Shown piece by piece: positions 1 through 8,713 of a stretch of DNA of 64,000 bases. Origin of the DNA: Sphingopyxis flava. GTDB lineage: Bacteria > Pseudomonadota > Alphaproteobacteria > Sphingomonadales > Sphingomonadaceae. The notes under the pieces were generated by a model that had not been told where the DNA came from, did not search any database, and saw nothing but the letters and a program-made list of their open reading frames with translations. The position numbers and the translations under genes were made by a program. Location of the stretch: contig NZ_FUYP01000008.1 of the NCBI RefSeq assembly GCF_900168005.1, forward strand, positions 62,001-126,000. The letters run 5' to 3'. How positions within the stretch are numbered: position 1 is the first letter of the stretch; each line of letters opens with the position of its first letter.

Positions 1-781
1 GCTCGAAACGGCTCGCGATCAGGTCGAGCCGCATCGTATCGGTCACCGCATAACCGAAGCGTCCGAAGAGCGAGAGCGCTTTTGAATCCATTGTTTCGCC
101 CTGCGTCAGGTTGATGCCGACCGGACGGCCTTCGCCGTCACGGAACAGCCCGCGCAGTTCGTAAGCCGCGCCGACCGAGGCGTCGAAGCGACCCGCCTTG
201 TACTGGACGAGGCCGGCAAGCTTGCCGCCCATGCCGGCATCGGAAAACGCATTGTCCGCCGTTCCCTGCAGCAGCGCGCGACCCGATACGCCTTCCTTGG
301 TCGGGGCGCCGACGGTGACCTGATTGACGATGCCGCCGGTGCCACCGATTCCCTGCAGCGCATTCGACCCGAAGATGACCTCGACCCGGTCGATAAAAAA
401 GCCGTCGATCGTGAAGCCGTCGCGGCTGCCGTCGCGCAGCGGTGTCGACTGCGGGATGCCGTTGATCGCATAGAGCGGCGAGCGCCCGCGCAGCGTCTCG
501 CCCGCGCCCGACAGTTTCTGCCGGGTCGGGGAAAAGCTGGGGACCAGCGTCGCTACTGCGTCGGTAACAGACCCCGAGATGGCGATCTGCTGGTCGAGCG
601 CTTCCTTGTCGATGACGTCGACGGTGAGCGGGAGCGCATTGGCCGGCAGGATCGAGCGCGCCGCGGTAACGACGATATTGTCTGCGTCGCTCGCCGCCAA
701 CGCACTTGTGCCGTCCTGCGCATAGGCGGGGGAGGAAAGCGCGGGGCACATGAGCGCAGCAAGAGCCAATTTGCGATTCAT
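1..781 (-). CDS. TonB-dependent receptor, N-terminal part (cut by window edge)
   Basis: About 260 residues are present; the rest lies beyond the left edge. Residues 1-22 form a Sec signal peptide (MNRKLALAALMC, ending PAYAQ). A TonB-box-like DNIVVTA follows, then plug-domain features: LRGRSPLYAINGIPQ and VEVIFGSNALQGIGGTGG, the usual TBDR plug core. The ATG at 781 is preferred over the one at 787 because AGGAG (788-792 on the minus strand) sits 6 nt from 781 but abuts 787. This is an outer-membrane importer energised by TonB. The substrate cannot be read from this part; the Fur-like box upstream suggests an iron chelate, which is inference. Confidence 0.85.
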   Translation of the reverse strand, partial: MNRKLALAALMCPALSSPAYAQDGTSALAASDADNIVVTAARSILPANALPLTVDVIDKEALDQQIAISGSVTDAVATLVPSFSPTRQKLSGAGETLRGRSPLYAINGIPQSTPLRDGSRDGFTIDGFFIDRVEVIFGSNALQGIGGTGGIVNQVTVGAPTKEGVSGRALLQGTADNAFSDAGMGGKLAGLVQYKAGRFDASVGAAYELRGLFRDGEGRPVGINLTQGETMDSKALSLFGRFGYAVTDTMRLDLIASRFE

Positions 782-809
782 TCTCATCTCCTGTTCGCTT
801 GGCCGCTAA

Positions 810-824
810 TGCGAGCGATTTGCA
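810..824. promoter_or_regulatory. Candidate Fur-like operator upstream of the TonB receptor
   Basis: TGCGAGCGATTTGCA is an imperfect inverted repeat (TGCGA / TTGCA arms around 5 bases), about 29 bp upstream of the receptor ATG. Sphingomonad Fur sites often look like TGCGAATGATTCGCA, so this is a plausible iron-responsive operator. Only the arms match well; treat it as a candidate. Confidence 0.35.
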
Positions 825-1028
825 GATGCAAGAGCTTTCGCGCGGGCGCGGGGGTTCTTGGCAGCATTCTCGTCCTTGCGTCTTGGGGGGGCCAATTGGC
901 GAAAGGCGCGACCATCACGGCGCGACCTTCCAACCCCTGACGGGCCAGCGGCATTCGCGCCGGGGACCGCCCCTGCCTTTTCCAATTAATCCTAGCCAAG
1001 CCCACGGCGTTCATTCTATGTTCCGCGC

Positions 1029-2381
1029 ATGACCCTTGTCTCGCTGCTCGCTGCCCTCGTCGCTCTTGCTGTCGGCGCCCTCATCGGATGGCTCTTTGCG
1101 GCGCGCCAGACGGGAGGGCTCAAGGCCGAGCGTGACGGACTTGCCGAGCGCTTCAAGGCCGCGGTGACCGACCTTGCGGCGGAGGCTGAGGCGCGCAAGG
1201 CGGCGGACCTCCAGCTTTCGGCGCTTCTCGCTGAGCAGAAGGCGCGCGATGCCGCACATGATGCGCAGATCGCCCAGCTCAAGGATGCGCAGGCAGCGCT
1301 GAGCGCGCAGTTCCGCGAAGTCGGGCAGGTGATGCTCGGCGAGGCGCAAAAGGCGTTTCTCGAACGCGCCGACCAGCGCTTCCGGCAGAGCGAGGAAAGC
1401 GCGGGCCAGACGCTGAAGTCGCTGCTCCAGCCGGTCCACGAGCGGCTCGCGCGCTATGAGGAGGCCGTAAGCAAGGTCGAGGCAGACCGACGCGATGCCT
1501 TCGGTTTGCTTCACGGTCAGATCGCGGCGATGCGCGAGGGTACCGAACGCGTATCAAGCGAGGCGGCGAAACTCGTCAACGCGCTGCGCAACGCCCCCAA
1601 GGCGCGCGGTCGCTGGGGCGAGCAGCAGCTACGCAATGTGCTCGAGAGCTGCGGTCTGTCCGAACGTGCCGATTTCCAGACCGAGGTCAGCGTGACCGAT
1701 GGCGATGGCGGGCGGCTTCGTCCCGATGTCGTGGTCAAGGTGCCGGGCGGGCAGAGCCTCGTCATCGACGCGAAGGTTTCGCTCAACGCTTATCAGGATG
1801 CGTTCGGCGCGGTCGATGAGAGCGAAAGGGCGGCGCATCTCGCAGCGCATGCCGCCGCGATGAAGGCGCATGTCAACACACTGGGCGCCAAGGCTTATTG
1901 GAGCCAGTTCGACGACACCCCCGATTATGTGGTGATGTTCGTTCCCGGCGAGCATTTCCTCGCCGCGGCGCTCGACCATGATGCCGACCTTTGGGACTAT
2001 GCGTTCGAGCGCAAGGTCCTGCTCGCGACGCCGACCAACCTCATCGCGATTGCGCGCACCGTGGCGGCGGTATGGCGGCAGGAAAAGCTCGCGGGACAGG
2101 CGCGCGAGATCGCGGCGCTCGGCAAGGAGCTATACGCGAGGATGGCTACAATGGGCGCGCATATCGCGCGCGTCGGCAAGAATCTCGATCAGGCGACGGG
2201 TGCGTACAATGCCTTCGTCGGCAGTTTTGAATCGCAGGTGCTCACGCAGGCAAAGCGCTTCGAGGCGCTCGATGTCGAAACCGGCGGCAAGGAGATTCCG
2301 GCATTGCCCGTCGCCGAACAGGCGGCGCGGCCGCTCGCCAAGCTTTCGGCAGCGCCGAGCGCGGTCAATGACGGCGAGTAG
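1029..2381 (+). CDS. rmuC: DNA recombination protein RmuC
   Basis: 450 residues. An N-terminal membrane anchor (about residues 3-24, LVSLLAALVALAVGALIGWL) is followed by a long coiled coil rich in Ala, Glu, Lys and Arg (to about 190). The RmuC nuclease-like core starts at ARGRWGEQQLRNVLE and continues through VIDAKVSLNAY and YVVMFVPGEHF. RmuC proteins are predicted endonucleases that limit recombination at inverted repeats. Length and order fit the family. It stands alone, divergent from the receptor gene, with no strong Shine-Dalgarno before the ATG. Confidence 0.93.
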   Translation: MTLVSLLAALVALAVGALIGWLFAARQTGGLKAERDGLAERFKAAVTDLAAEAEARKAADLQLSALLAEQKARDAAHDAQIAQLKDAQAALSAQFREVGQVMLGEAQKAFLERADQRFRQSEESAGQTLKSLLQPVHERLARYEEAVSKVEADRRDAFGLLHGQIAAMREGTERVSSEAAKLVNALRNAPKARGRWGEQQLRNVLESCGLSERADFQTEVSVTDGDGGRLRPDVVVKVPGGQSLVIDAKVSLNAYQDAFGAVDESERAAHLAAHAAAMKAHVNTLGAKAYWSQFDDTPDYVVMFVPGEHFLAAALDHDADLWDYAFERKVLLATPTNLIAIARTVAAVWRQEKLAGQAREIAALGKELYARMATMGAHIARVGKNLDQATGAYNAFVGSFESQVLTQAKRFEALDVETGGKEIPALPVAEQAARPLAKLSAAPSAVNDGE

Positions 2382-2388
2382 AGCCGCG

Positions 2389-3090
2389 TCAGATTGCCCG
2401 CTTGAGCACCGCACTTTGTCCATCGGCGCCGGTCAGAATCAGCGTGCCGTCGGAGGGAAATTCGAGCCGTACCGGTCCTGCCAGCAGCGCAAAGAAGCTG
2501 CTCTCCTGCGTCATCGCTGCGCCGGGACAGGCCATTTTTGTCGCCATCAGCGGGCCGGCGCGCAGCGTCGTGCCGTCGCTAGTATAGGTTCCTGAAAAGC
2601 GGTTGCAGCCCGCGCTGCCGCTGAGCCTCGTCTCCTCGAAGGCGAGCGAGGCCACCCGGCCGCCGGCCACGGAAACCCCGCCGATCGAGACGAAGGTCCA
2701 ACTGGTTCCCGCGAGCGCCTCGGGCGCAAGGATGCCGCCGCCGCAGCCCTTTACCGTCTTCCCGTCGGCGCTGACCGTCACCGTGTCGCGGTAGCGGCGC
2801 TCGCTCATCCCGTCGCTGCATTCGGCATGGGTGATGTCGACCGCGAGGCGCTTGCCGGTATAGCGCTCGCCATTGAAGCCCGGCCGTGCGCCGGGGTTCG
2901 GCTCTAATATCTTGGTGTCGCCATAGTCGCCGGTATAGTTGAGGAGGCCCGGCGTGATCTCGAGCGTCCATCCGGGCTCGGTGCCGAGCGCCATATAGGA
3001 TTCAGGCTGCGCATCCGGCGTCTGGGGCGGAATCGCGGTGCACGCCGCGAGTCCGAGCGGCAGGGCGAACAGGGACGGAAATCGGATCAT
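2389..3090 (-). CDS. META/HslJ-domain lipoprotein
   Basis: 233 residues from the ATG at 3090; an in-frame ATG lies at 3114. The inner start is preferred because MIRFPSLFALPLGLAAC is a complete lipoprotein signal with lipobox LAAC, and AAAGG lies upstream. The middle (about 35-120) resembles the COG3650-like segment found before META domains (GTEPGWTLEI). The C-terminal half (LAGTSWTFVSIGGV, GCNRFSGTY, MACPGAAMTQESSFFALL) is a META domain as in HslJ, linked in E. coli to heat and novobiocin tolerance. It is probably an envelope lipoprotein. It converges on rmuC with a gap of only 7 bp. Confidence 0.85.
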   Translation of the reverse strand: MIRFPSLFALPLGLAACTAIPPQTPDAQPESYMALGTEPGWTLEITPGLLNYTGDYGDTKILEPNPGARPGFNGERYTGKRLAVDITHAECSDGMSERRYRDTVTVSADGKTVKGCGGGILAPEALAGTSWTFVSIGGVSVAGGRVASLAFEETRLSGSAGCNRFSGTYTSDGTTLRAGPLMATKMACPGAAMTQESSFFALLAGPVRLEFPSDGTLILTGADGQSAVLKRAI

Positions 3091-3175
3091 CGAACGGCCT
3101 TTCTTCTTCGTCACCCTGAAACAGCTTCAGTCGAGCGAGGTTCCTGGAAGGCGCCGAATGTCCGGATCCTGAATG

Positions 3176-3994
3176 TCAACGTCGCCGCTGGTTCAGAACC
3201 TCATAGGCCATCACCGCGCCCGCAACCGCGGCGTTGAGGCTGTCGGCCTTGCCCATCATCGGCATCTTCACGCGCACGTCGGCCGCGGCAGCATAAGCTT
3301 CGGGCAACCCTTGGGACTCATTGCCGATCAGGATGAAGGTCGGCGCTGCATAGCGCACCGCCTGATAATCCTTGGTGTCCTTGCCCAGCCATGTCGCGAC
3401 CAGTTCGCCCGGGCCGGCCCGCAGCCAGGCGAGAAAATCGTCCCAGTGCGTCTGCACGAGCCGCTGGGTGAAGATCGCCCCCATGCTCGCGCGCACCGCC
3501 TCGACCGCATAGGGATCGGTCGATTCGTCGAGCAGGATCAGCCCGCCGGCGCCGACCGCATCGCCAGTGCGCAGCATCGTGCCGAGATTGCCCGGATCGC
3601 GCAGCCGCTCAGCGACGAGCCAGATCGGCGCGGCAGCCCGGTCAAGATCGCCGAGGCGCGTTTTCGGCTCCGCGTAGATGCCCACAACCGTCTGCGGATT
3701 GTCCTTACCCGACAATTTGGAGAGGATGGCCGGCGTCGTGTCGATCACCTCTCCGCCGCCTGCCAGCGTCGCCTCGACAAGCGCCTTGGCGAGCGGATGC
3801 CCCGCCGCGCCCTCGTCAGCAAGAAACAGCCATTGCGGCAGCACCCCCGCCTCGCGCGCCTCGGTCGCGATGCGCAGCCCTTCGGCGAGGAACAGCCCCT
3901 CGGCGCGGCGATGCCGCTTCTCGCGCAGCAGCCGCATTCGCTTGACGAGCGGGTTCGAAAGACTTTCGATCCGGGAACGGCGAGCGGTCGCCAT
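3176..3994 (-). CDS. TrmH/SpoU-family RNA 2'-O-methyltransferase
   Basis: 272 residues. The N-terminal substrate-binding segment (SRIESLSNPLVKRMRLLREK, EGLFLAEGLRI) is typical of the RlmB/TrmH type. The SPOUT catalytic motifs follow in order: RDPGNLGTMLRTGDAVG, ILIGNESQGLP and KMPMMGKADSLNAAVA, which build the knotted SAM site. It would methylate a ribose in rRNA or tRNA; the exact target is not readable. It lies 3' of the HPr gene on the same strand with almost no gap (stop at 3998, ATG at 3994), so it may be cotranscribed with the PTS genes. Confidence 0.9.
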   Translation of the reverse strand: MATARRSRIESLSNPLVKRMRLLREKRHRRAEGLFLAEGLRIATEAREAGVLPQWLFLADEGAAGHPLAKALVEATLAGGGEVIDTTPAILSKLSGKDNPQTVVGIYAEPKTRLGDLDRAAAPIWLVAERLRDPGNLGTMLRTGDAVGAGGLILLDESTDPYAVEAVRASMGAIFTQRLVQTHWDDFLAWLRAGPGELVATWLGKDTKDYQAVRYAAPTFILIGNESQGLPEAYAAAADVRVKMPMMGKADSLNAAVAGAVMAYEVLNQRRR

Positions 3995-3997
3995 GGG

Positions 3998-4276
3998 TCA
4001 ATCCTCGCCGAAGCTGTCCTTGACCAGCCCGACGAGCTTGAGCAGCGCCGCGTCGGCACCATGCCCTTTCGTGTGGATGGTGATCGAATCGCCTTTTGCT
4101 GCGCCAAGCATCATGAGCCCCATGATCGAGGTGCCGTTGACGCGGTTTCCGCCCTTTTCGACCTCAACGGTGACACTTTCGGGCAGGCGGCTGACAAAGG
4201 TGACGAATTTGGCGCTGGCGCGCGCATGAAGACCGCGCTGGTTGGTGATTTCGACGGTCTCCGACAATTCGCTCAA
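3998..4276 (-). CDS. HPr-family phosphocarrier protein
   Basis: 92 residues from a TTG start. TTG overlaps the stop of the upstream EIIA gene (TTGA), and GGAG lies 7 nt upstream, so the two are translationally coupled. The EIIA-phosphorylated histidine is in RGLHARAS (His17) and the serine targeted by HPr kinase is in NGTSIMGLMML (about Ser50). With EIIA-Man, HprK and no sugar permease nearby, this is the regulatory alphaproteobacterial HPr, not a transport component. The call is firm; the TTG start is inferred because no ATG or GTG fits. Confidence 0.93.
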   Translation of the reverse strand: MSELSETVEITNQRGLHARASAKFVTFVSRLPESVTVEVEKGGNRVNGTSIMGLMMLGAAKGDSITIHTKGHGADAALLKLVGLVKDSFGED

Positions 4277-4701
4277 AGGCCCACTCCCAGCATTTCCGAC
4301 GCGACCGAAATATATTTCTGTCCGGCCTCGCGCGCCGCGATGACCGCGGGGCGCAAGTCCATCGTCTTGCGCGCACTCTCGAGCCGGATCAACATCGGCA
4401 GGTTCACGCCCGCGATCACTTCGGTTCTTCCCGCTTCGAGCAGGCTGATCGCGAGATTGGACGGGGTTCCGCCAAACAGATCGGTCAGCATGATGACGCC
4501 GCGGCCGCCGTCGACGGCGCGGATCGCCTCGGCAATCTCCTGGCGGCGCATCTCCATATTGTCGTTGGGACCGATGCATACGGTCGCCACAGCGCGCTGC
4601 GGACCGACGACATGCTCCATCGCGGTGACCATCTCTTCGGCGAGGCGGCCGTGCGTGACGAGAACCATTCCGATGAGCGGCAATGCTTTATCGCTGGGCA
4701 T
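4273..4701 (-). CDS. PTS EIIA component, mannose/fructose type
   Basis: 142 residues. The active-site histidine is in GMVLVTHGRLAEEM (His17) and the family motif GVIMLTDLFGGTPSN lies near the middle. It is a single cytoplasmic EIIA domain with no IIB, IIC or IID nearby, as in the alphaproteobacterial regulatory PTS, where it is phosphorylated by HPr. A start at Met12 is also possible. Its end overlaps the HPr gene, and it follows rapZ by 14 bp in the same direction. Confidence 0.92.
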   Translation of the reverse strand: MPSDKALPLIGMVLVTHGRLAEEMVTAMEHVVGPQRAVATVCIGPNDNMEMRRQEIAEAIRAVDGGRGVIMLTDLFGGTPSNLAISLLEAGRTEVIAGVNLPMLIRLESARKTMDLRPAVIAAREAGQKYISVASEMLGVGL

Positions 4702-4715
4702 GCAGTCTGGGACCC

Positions 4716-5654
4716 TTATGCTTTACCGCCGGATGCGGGCGGGGGCTTGCCCTCAAGCCCATCTTGCGGGGCCGAGTCAAGGTTGCGATGGAGGAGATTG
4801 GGGGCGTGGCCAGCAGCGCGTAGCGTCCCGGCGACGCGCTCTGCGACATGCACGGACCGGTGCCGCCCGCCGGTGCAGCCGAAAGCAATCGTGACATAGC
4901 TTTTCCCTTCGGCGCGGTAGCGCGGCAGCAAGGTGAGCAACAAGGTCTCGATCTGCTGAACCGTCGTCTCATAGGCGGGGTCGGCTGCGACATAGGCGGA
5001 GACGTCGGCATCGAGGCCGGTGCCGGGCCGCAGCTTCGGGTCCCAGTGCGGATTGCGCAGATAGCGCATATCGAACACCAGGTCGGCATTGCGCGGAAGT
5101 CCGCGGGCGAAGCCGAAGCTCATCACGGTCAGCGACGGCTCGTCGTCGCCTGTATCGGCGAAGCGCTGGCGAATCTCCTGCTGGAGATCGTTGCTGCTGT
5201 AATTGGTCGTGTCGACGACATGCTCGGCCCAGCGGCGGAGGGATTCCATCATCTCGCGCTCGCGCGCGATGCCGTCGGCTGCGGGACGGTCTTCGGCGAG
5301 CGGATGGCGCCGCCGCGTCTCGGAGAAGCGGCGTTCGAGTTCGGCGCCGGCGCAGTCGAGGAACAGCGTCTGGATGTCGCGGCCGCCCGCCTCCCGCAAT
5401 TCCTTGATCCGTTTGACAAGTCGCGCGGGCTTGAAGCCGCGGCTTCGGCTGTCGATACCGACCGCGATCGGTCTTGCCGCCTCGCTCGGTTTGACGGGAG
5501 CTTCGATCAACGGCTCGAGCAGCGAGAGCGGCAGATTGTCGACAACCTCCCACCCCAGATCCTCGAGCACCCTGAGCACAGTCGATTTGCCTGCGCCCGA
5601 CAGGCCAGTGACGAGGAGGAGGCGCGGCTCGGCGGCAGGGAGGGTAACGGTCAT
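4716..5654 (-). CDS. rapZ: RapZ-family nucleotide-binding protein
   Basis: 312 residues. Walker A is GLSGAGKS at residues 17-24, followed by WEVVDNLPLSLL, a RapZ hallmark. The C-terminal domain carries SFGFARGLPRNADLVFDMR and AFGCTGGRHRSVHVAERV. In E. coli RapZ presents the GlmZ sRNA to RNase E and binds glucosamine-6-phosphate; in alphaproteobacteria its role is less clear. The ATG overlaps the hprK stop by 4 bp, and the gene sits inside the PTS/HprK cluster, so it is probably coexpressed with it. Confidence 0.95.
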   Translation of the reverse strand: MTVTLPAAEPRLLLVTGLSGAGKSTVLRVLEDLGWEVVDNLPLSLLEPLIEAPVKPSEAARPIAVGIDSRSRGFKPARLVKRIKELREAGGRDIQTLFLDCAGAELERRFSETRRRHPLAEDRPAADGIAREREMMESLRRWAEHVVDTTNYSSNDLQQEIRQRFADTGDDEPSLTVMSFGFARGLPRNADLVFDMRYLRNPHWDPKLRPGTGLDADVSAYVAADPAYETTVQQIETLLLTLLPRYRAEGKSYVTIAFGCTGGRHRSVHVAERVAGTLRAAGHAPNLLHRNLDSAPQDGLEGKPPPASGGKA

Positions 5655-6094
5655 GCCGCCTCGAGCCGGTCGAGCGCGAGCAGCACCTTTGCCGGTGCCG
5701 AAGCCTCAAATGCCGAGAGCGTCACCGCGGGAAGAGGATTCCCCGCCACAGTCTCGATCTGGTTAGTCGGGGGCATGCGTTCATAGCGTTCGGCGAGCCG
5801 CACCGCGAGCGCCAGCGGCACCGGCGCTGTCCAGGGTTGCTCGACGATGCCAAGGCCGCGCACTTCCATCTTGCCGGCCAATTCGGCAGGCGGGCGGCAC
5901 CAGAGCCGGCCGCGGTCGAACCAGACGTCGCAGCGGTCGTCGGCGACCAGCCGCGCTCCCCGATCGATCAGCCGCAGCGCGAGATCGGACTTGCCGCGTC
6001 CCGAGGGGCCGAGCAGCAGAATTCCCCGGCTGCCAGCCGCAACGCAGCTCGCGTGGATATTGGAGATAAGAGGGGCGGTCCGGCTCGAAAGCAT
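5651..6094 (-). CDS. hprK: HPr kinase/phosphorylase, short alphaproteobacterial form
   Basis: 147 residues from the ATG at 6094; an in-frame TTG lies at 6130. Only the C-terminal catalytic domain of the Firmicutes enzyme is present: Walker A GPSGRGKS at about 29-36, RLVADDRCDVW, and the K-subfamily segment KMEVRGLGIVEQPW. It phosphorylates or dephosphorylates the regulatory serine of HPr. The short form is normal in alphaproteobacteria. It lies 45 bp after chvG and overlaps rapZ by 4 bp. Confidence 0.93.
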   Translation of the reverse strand: MLSSRTAPLISNIHASCVAAGSRGILLLGPSGRGKSDLALRLIDRGARLVADDRCDVWFDRGRLWCRPPAELAGKMEVRGLGIVEQPWTAPVPLALAVRLAERYERMPPTNQIETVAGNPLPAVTLSAFEASAPAKVLLALDRLEAA

Positions 6095-6139
6095 GCATCG
6101 AGGCTTACCGGCGCGCGCACCGCGCCGCAAGGCGGATGG

Positions 6140-7753
6140 CTAGGCCGCCCCGCCTTCTTCCGCCGCGGGAAGGGTGATGAGCAGGCTCGCCCCGGGCTTG
6201 CCGTCATCGCGGTCGCCCGCGGCGATCGTTCCGCCATGTCCCTCGACGATGGTGCGTGCGATTGCGAGGCCAAGCCCGCTGTGACGGCCGAAAGCTTCGC
6301 CATTGGGGCGTTCGCTATGGAAACGGCGGAAAATTGCCTCGCGCTGCGCGGGCTCGATGCCTGGGCCGTCATCATCGACGCCGATATGCACCTCTTGCCC
6401 CAGCCGCGTCGCCCGTACGCAGACGAGCCCGTCCGGAGGCGAGAAGCTGATCGCATTGTCGATAATATTGTCGATCGCGCGTTCGAGCCGATGGCCATCG
6501 CCCATCACCGTTGCCGTGCCCTTGCGCGGGCGGGCGAACGCGATGCGCGGCTGCGGCTTCTCTCCCTGCTCGGCGCGGGCGGCGCGCGCGGCCAGCATCG
6601 ATTCGATCATGAGTCCGACGTCGATCGGCTCGAAAAGGGTGCGCGACAATTGCGCGTCGATCCGGCTCGCGTCGCTGATATCGCTGACCAACCGGTCAAG
6701 CCGGCGCACATCCTCGTCCGCGATCGCGAGAAGCTGCGCGCGCTGTTCGTCGGTCTTGACGCGGCCAAGTCCTTCGATCGCCGAACGCACCGAGGCGATC
6801 GGGTTCTTGAGCTCATGTGTCACGTCGGCGGCGAAATGCTCACCGGCGTCGATGCGCTCGCGAAGCGCTTGCGTCATGTCGCTGAGCGCTCGGGCAAGCG
6901 TGCCGATTTCGTCGCGGCGGCTCGGCAGGCGAGGAACCACCACTTCACGCGCGCGGCCGAGGCGGACCCGCACCGCGGCGCGCGCGAGGCGGCGCAATGG
7001 GCGCACGATCGTGCGCGCAAGGAAAAGCGAGAGAAGGACCGAGGCGATCAGAACCATCGCGAGCACGACCGCGAGGCGAAAGCGCTCGGCGCGCACAGTC
7101 CGCGTGATGTCGCGGGCATTGACCGTCATCAGCATCACTTCGGGGGCCTCAAGATCGACGACGCGCGTTGCGCTGAGCAGCGGGGTGCGCTCGGGGGCGT
7201 AACGGAATCGGCTGGTGCCCTCACCGCTTTGCTGCGTCTCCTTTACTTCGGGCCAAGCGGCGGCGCGGTCGGTCGCGGGCTCTTCGAACTCCGGATATGC
7301 GGGGGCACCGACGATCCAGTCTATGCCGCGGTCCATCGCGCGCGCCGCATCGCGCTTCCATGGCTGCAGGTCGGGATCGCGCAGCGTGTAGGTCGGCGGG
7401 CCATGCGCGAAACTGTCGTAAAGCTTGCGCCCATCGGGCGCATAGAAGCGCAGCCGCGATTCCGTCGCGCGCGTGAATTCACCGATCAGTCTCTCGCGCT
7501 GGTCGGGCCGCGCGGCTTCGAGCGCGCTATCGAGCAACGCAAGCTGATCCTCCATCACGGCGATCCGCGTGTCGACGAGGCGGCTGCGATAGGTGTCGAG
7601 ATAGAAGAAACCGCCGGCGAGCAAAGCAACCGCGAGAATGTTGACCACCAGGATGCGCGTCGTCAGCGACCAGCGCGCCGACCAGACGAGCTGCAGGTCC
7701 TCGGCCGCGGCTGCGCGATTGTCAGCCCTCGTCAGCAAAGCGGTATCCCGCGC
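6140..7753 (-). CDS. chvG: Sensor histidine kinase, ChvG family
   Basis: 537 residues. TM1 is about 33-53, a periplasmic sensor domain follows, TM2 is about 227-247 and HAMP follows to about 300. The phosphoacceptor is in [17 protein letters not shown] (His314). The ATPase domain shows [20 protein letters not shown] and [18 protein letters not shown]. ChvG/ExoS kinases sense envelope or acid conditions and phosphorylate ChvI. The ATG at 7753 overlaps the end of chvI by 32 bp; a TTG at 7735 is an alternative. Position beside chvI and hprK matches the canonical gene order. Confidence 0.93.
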   Translation of the reverse strand, partial: ARDTALLTRADNRAAAAEDLQLVWSARWSLTTRILVVNILAVALLAGGFFYLDTYRSRLVDTRIAVMEDQLALLDSALEAARPDQRERLIGEFTRATESRLRFYAPDGRKLYDSFAHGPPTYTLRDPDLQPWKRDAARAMDRGIDWIVGAPAYPEFEEPATDRAAAWPEVKETQQSGEGTSRFRYAPERTPLLSATRVVDLEAPEVMLMTVNARDITRTVRAERFRLAVVLAMVLIASVLLSLFLARTIVRPLRRLARAAVRVRLGRAREVVVPRLPSRRDEIGTLARALSDMTQALRERIDAGEHFAADVTHELKNPIASVRSAIEGLGRVKTDEQRAQLLAIADEDVRRLDRLVSDISDASRIDAQLSRTLFEPIDVGLMIESMLAARAARAEQGEKPQPRIAFARPRKGTATVMGDGHRLERAIDNIIDNAISFSPPDGLVCVRATRLGQEVHIGVDDDGPGIEPAQREAIFRRFHSERPNGEAFGRHSGLGLAIARTIVEGHGGTIAAGDRDDGKPGASLLITLPAAEEGGAA

Positions 7754-8432
7754 CATAGAGGGTCGCGATGGCATCGAAATCGGGGTCGACCTCGCGGAAT
7801 TTGCGGCGCAGACGCTTGATATGGCTGTCGATCGTGCGATCGTCGATATAGACATCGTCCTGATAGGCCGCGTCCATCAGCTGGTTGCGACTGCGTACGA
7901 TTCCGGGGCGGCTGGCAAGCGTTTCGAGGATCAGGAATTCCGTGACGGTGAGTGTTACATCCTTGCCGTCCCAAGCCACCTTGTGCCGCGCCGGGTCCAT
8001 CGTCAGCCGCCCGCGCGTGATGGGTTCGGCGACTGCCTCGTCCTCCTCGCTCGGCGCGCTCCGGTTAAGCTCGACGCGGCGAAGGATCGCGCGAATGCGC
8101 GCGATCACCAGGCGCTGGGAAAAGGGCTTGGCGATATAGTCGTCTGCCCCCATGGCAAGCCCCAGTGCCTCGTCTATTTCGTCATCCTTGCTGGTGAGGA
8201 AGATAACGGGAAGCTGACTCTTCTCGCGCAGGCGGCGCAAAAGTTCAAGACCGTCCATACGCGGCATCTTAATGTCGAAAACCGCAAGGTCGGGCGGGTT
8301 GTCGATCAGGGGCTTCAGCGCCGCCTCGCCGTCCGAATAGACGCGCGTCACAAAGCCTTCGGCCTGCAACGCGATCGACAGGGACTGGAGAATGTTGCGG
8401 TCGTCGTCGACCAGCGCGATGGTTGCCGTCAT
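7722..8432 (-). CDS. chvI: Response regulator, ChvI family (OmpR type)
   Basis: 236 residues. Receiver domain: acidic pair Asp10/Asp11, phosphoacceptor Asp53 in [10 protein letters not shown], Thr80 and Lys102 (YIAKPF). A winged-helix DNA-binding domain ends with [18 protein letters not shown] and TLYGAGYRF. It is the partner of ChvG. The start at 8432 is chosen because [10 protein letters not shown] begins immediately after it and GGAAAGAG lies just upstream; codons further upstream look non-coding. It is transcribed away from pckA across a shared 281-bp control region. Confidence 0.95.
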   Translation of the reverse strand: MTATIALVDDDRNILQSLSIALQAEGFVTRVYSDGEAALKPLIDNPPDLAVFDIKMPRMDGLELLRRLREKSQLPVIFLTSKDDEIDEALGLAMGADDYIAKPFSQRLVIARIRAILRRVELNRSAPSEEDEAVAEPITRGRLTMDPARHKVAWDGKDVTLTVTEFLILETLASRPGIVRSRNQLMDAAYQDDVYIDDRTIDSHIKRLRRKFREVDPDFDAIATLYGAGYRFADEG

Positions 8433-8667
8433 GCTCTTTCCATTGGGGCGGGACCCGCATGCTCGATTAGCCGATCCCGCACCCACCGACAACTGCGCCC
8501 GCGCGTCACCGGTTCCCTTGCGGCGCACTCGTCGTGCCTCGGGCACGGGTCCCGCTTTAATCTTTGACCTCATGGGCCATCGCCGCTAACGCGACCGGGA
8601 ATTTTCGGAATCGGCGTCACCGTCGGCACCCATCACGATGCGGGCCTGCCCTTTTGCGCGGCGGGCG

Positions 8668-8683
8668 TTGCATAGGTATGCAA
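8668..8683. promoter_or_regulatory. 16-bp palindrome upstream of pckA (candidate operator)
   Basis: TTGCATAGGTATGCAA has two perfect 7-bp arms around GG. It ends 30 bp before the pckA ATG. A loose promoter, TTGCGC at 8654 and TATGCA at 8677 with 17-bp spacing, would place its -10 inside the palindrome, as expected for a repressor site. The arms are seen directly; the binding protein is unknown. The rest of 8433-8713 shows no gene. Confidence 0.5.
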
Positions 8684-8713
8684 GGGTCCGGCGAAGTAGG
8701 GAAAGGCCAGGAC

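Noticed and set aside
788-1028. Possible cobalamin riboswitch upstream of the TonB receptor
   Set aside because: I looked for the B12-box and the characteristic GCCACTG; neither is present on the minus strand.
799-1032. 77-codon ORF on the plus strand before rmuC
   Set aside because: No ribosome binding site, no family resemblance, and it overlaps the receptor's control region and the rmuC start.
3173-4894. 573-codon open frame on the plus strand across the methyltransferase, HPr and EIIA genes
   Set aside because: It is antisense to three well-supported genes, and its product is Arg/His-rich without domains; it is a high-GC shadow.
5837-7819. 660-codon open frame on the plus strand across hprK and chvG
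   Set aside because: Antisense to conserved genes with clear motifs; the composition is typical of an antisense shadow.
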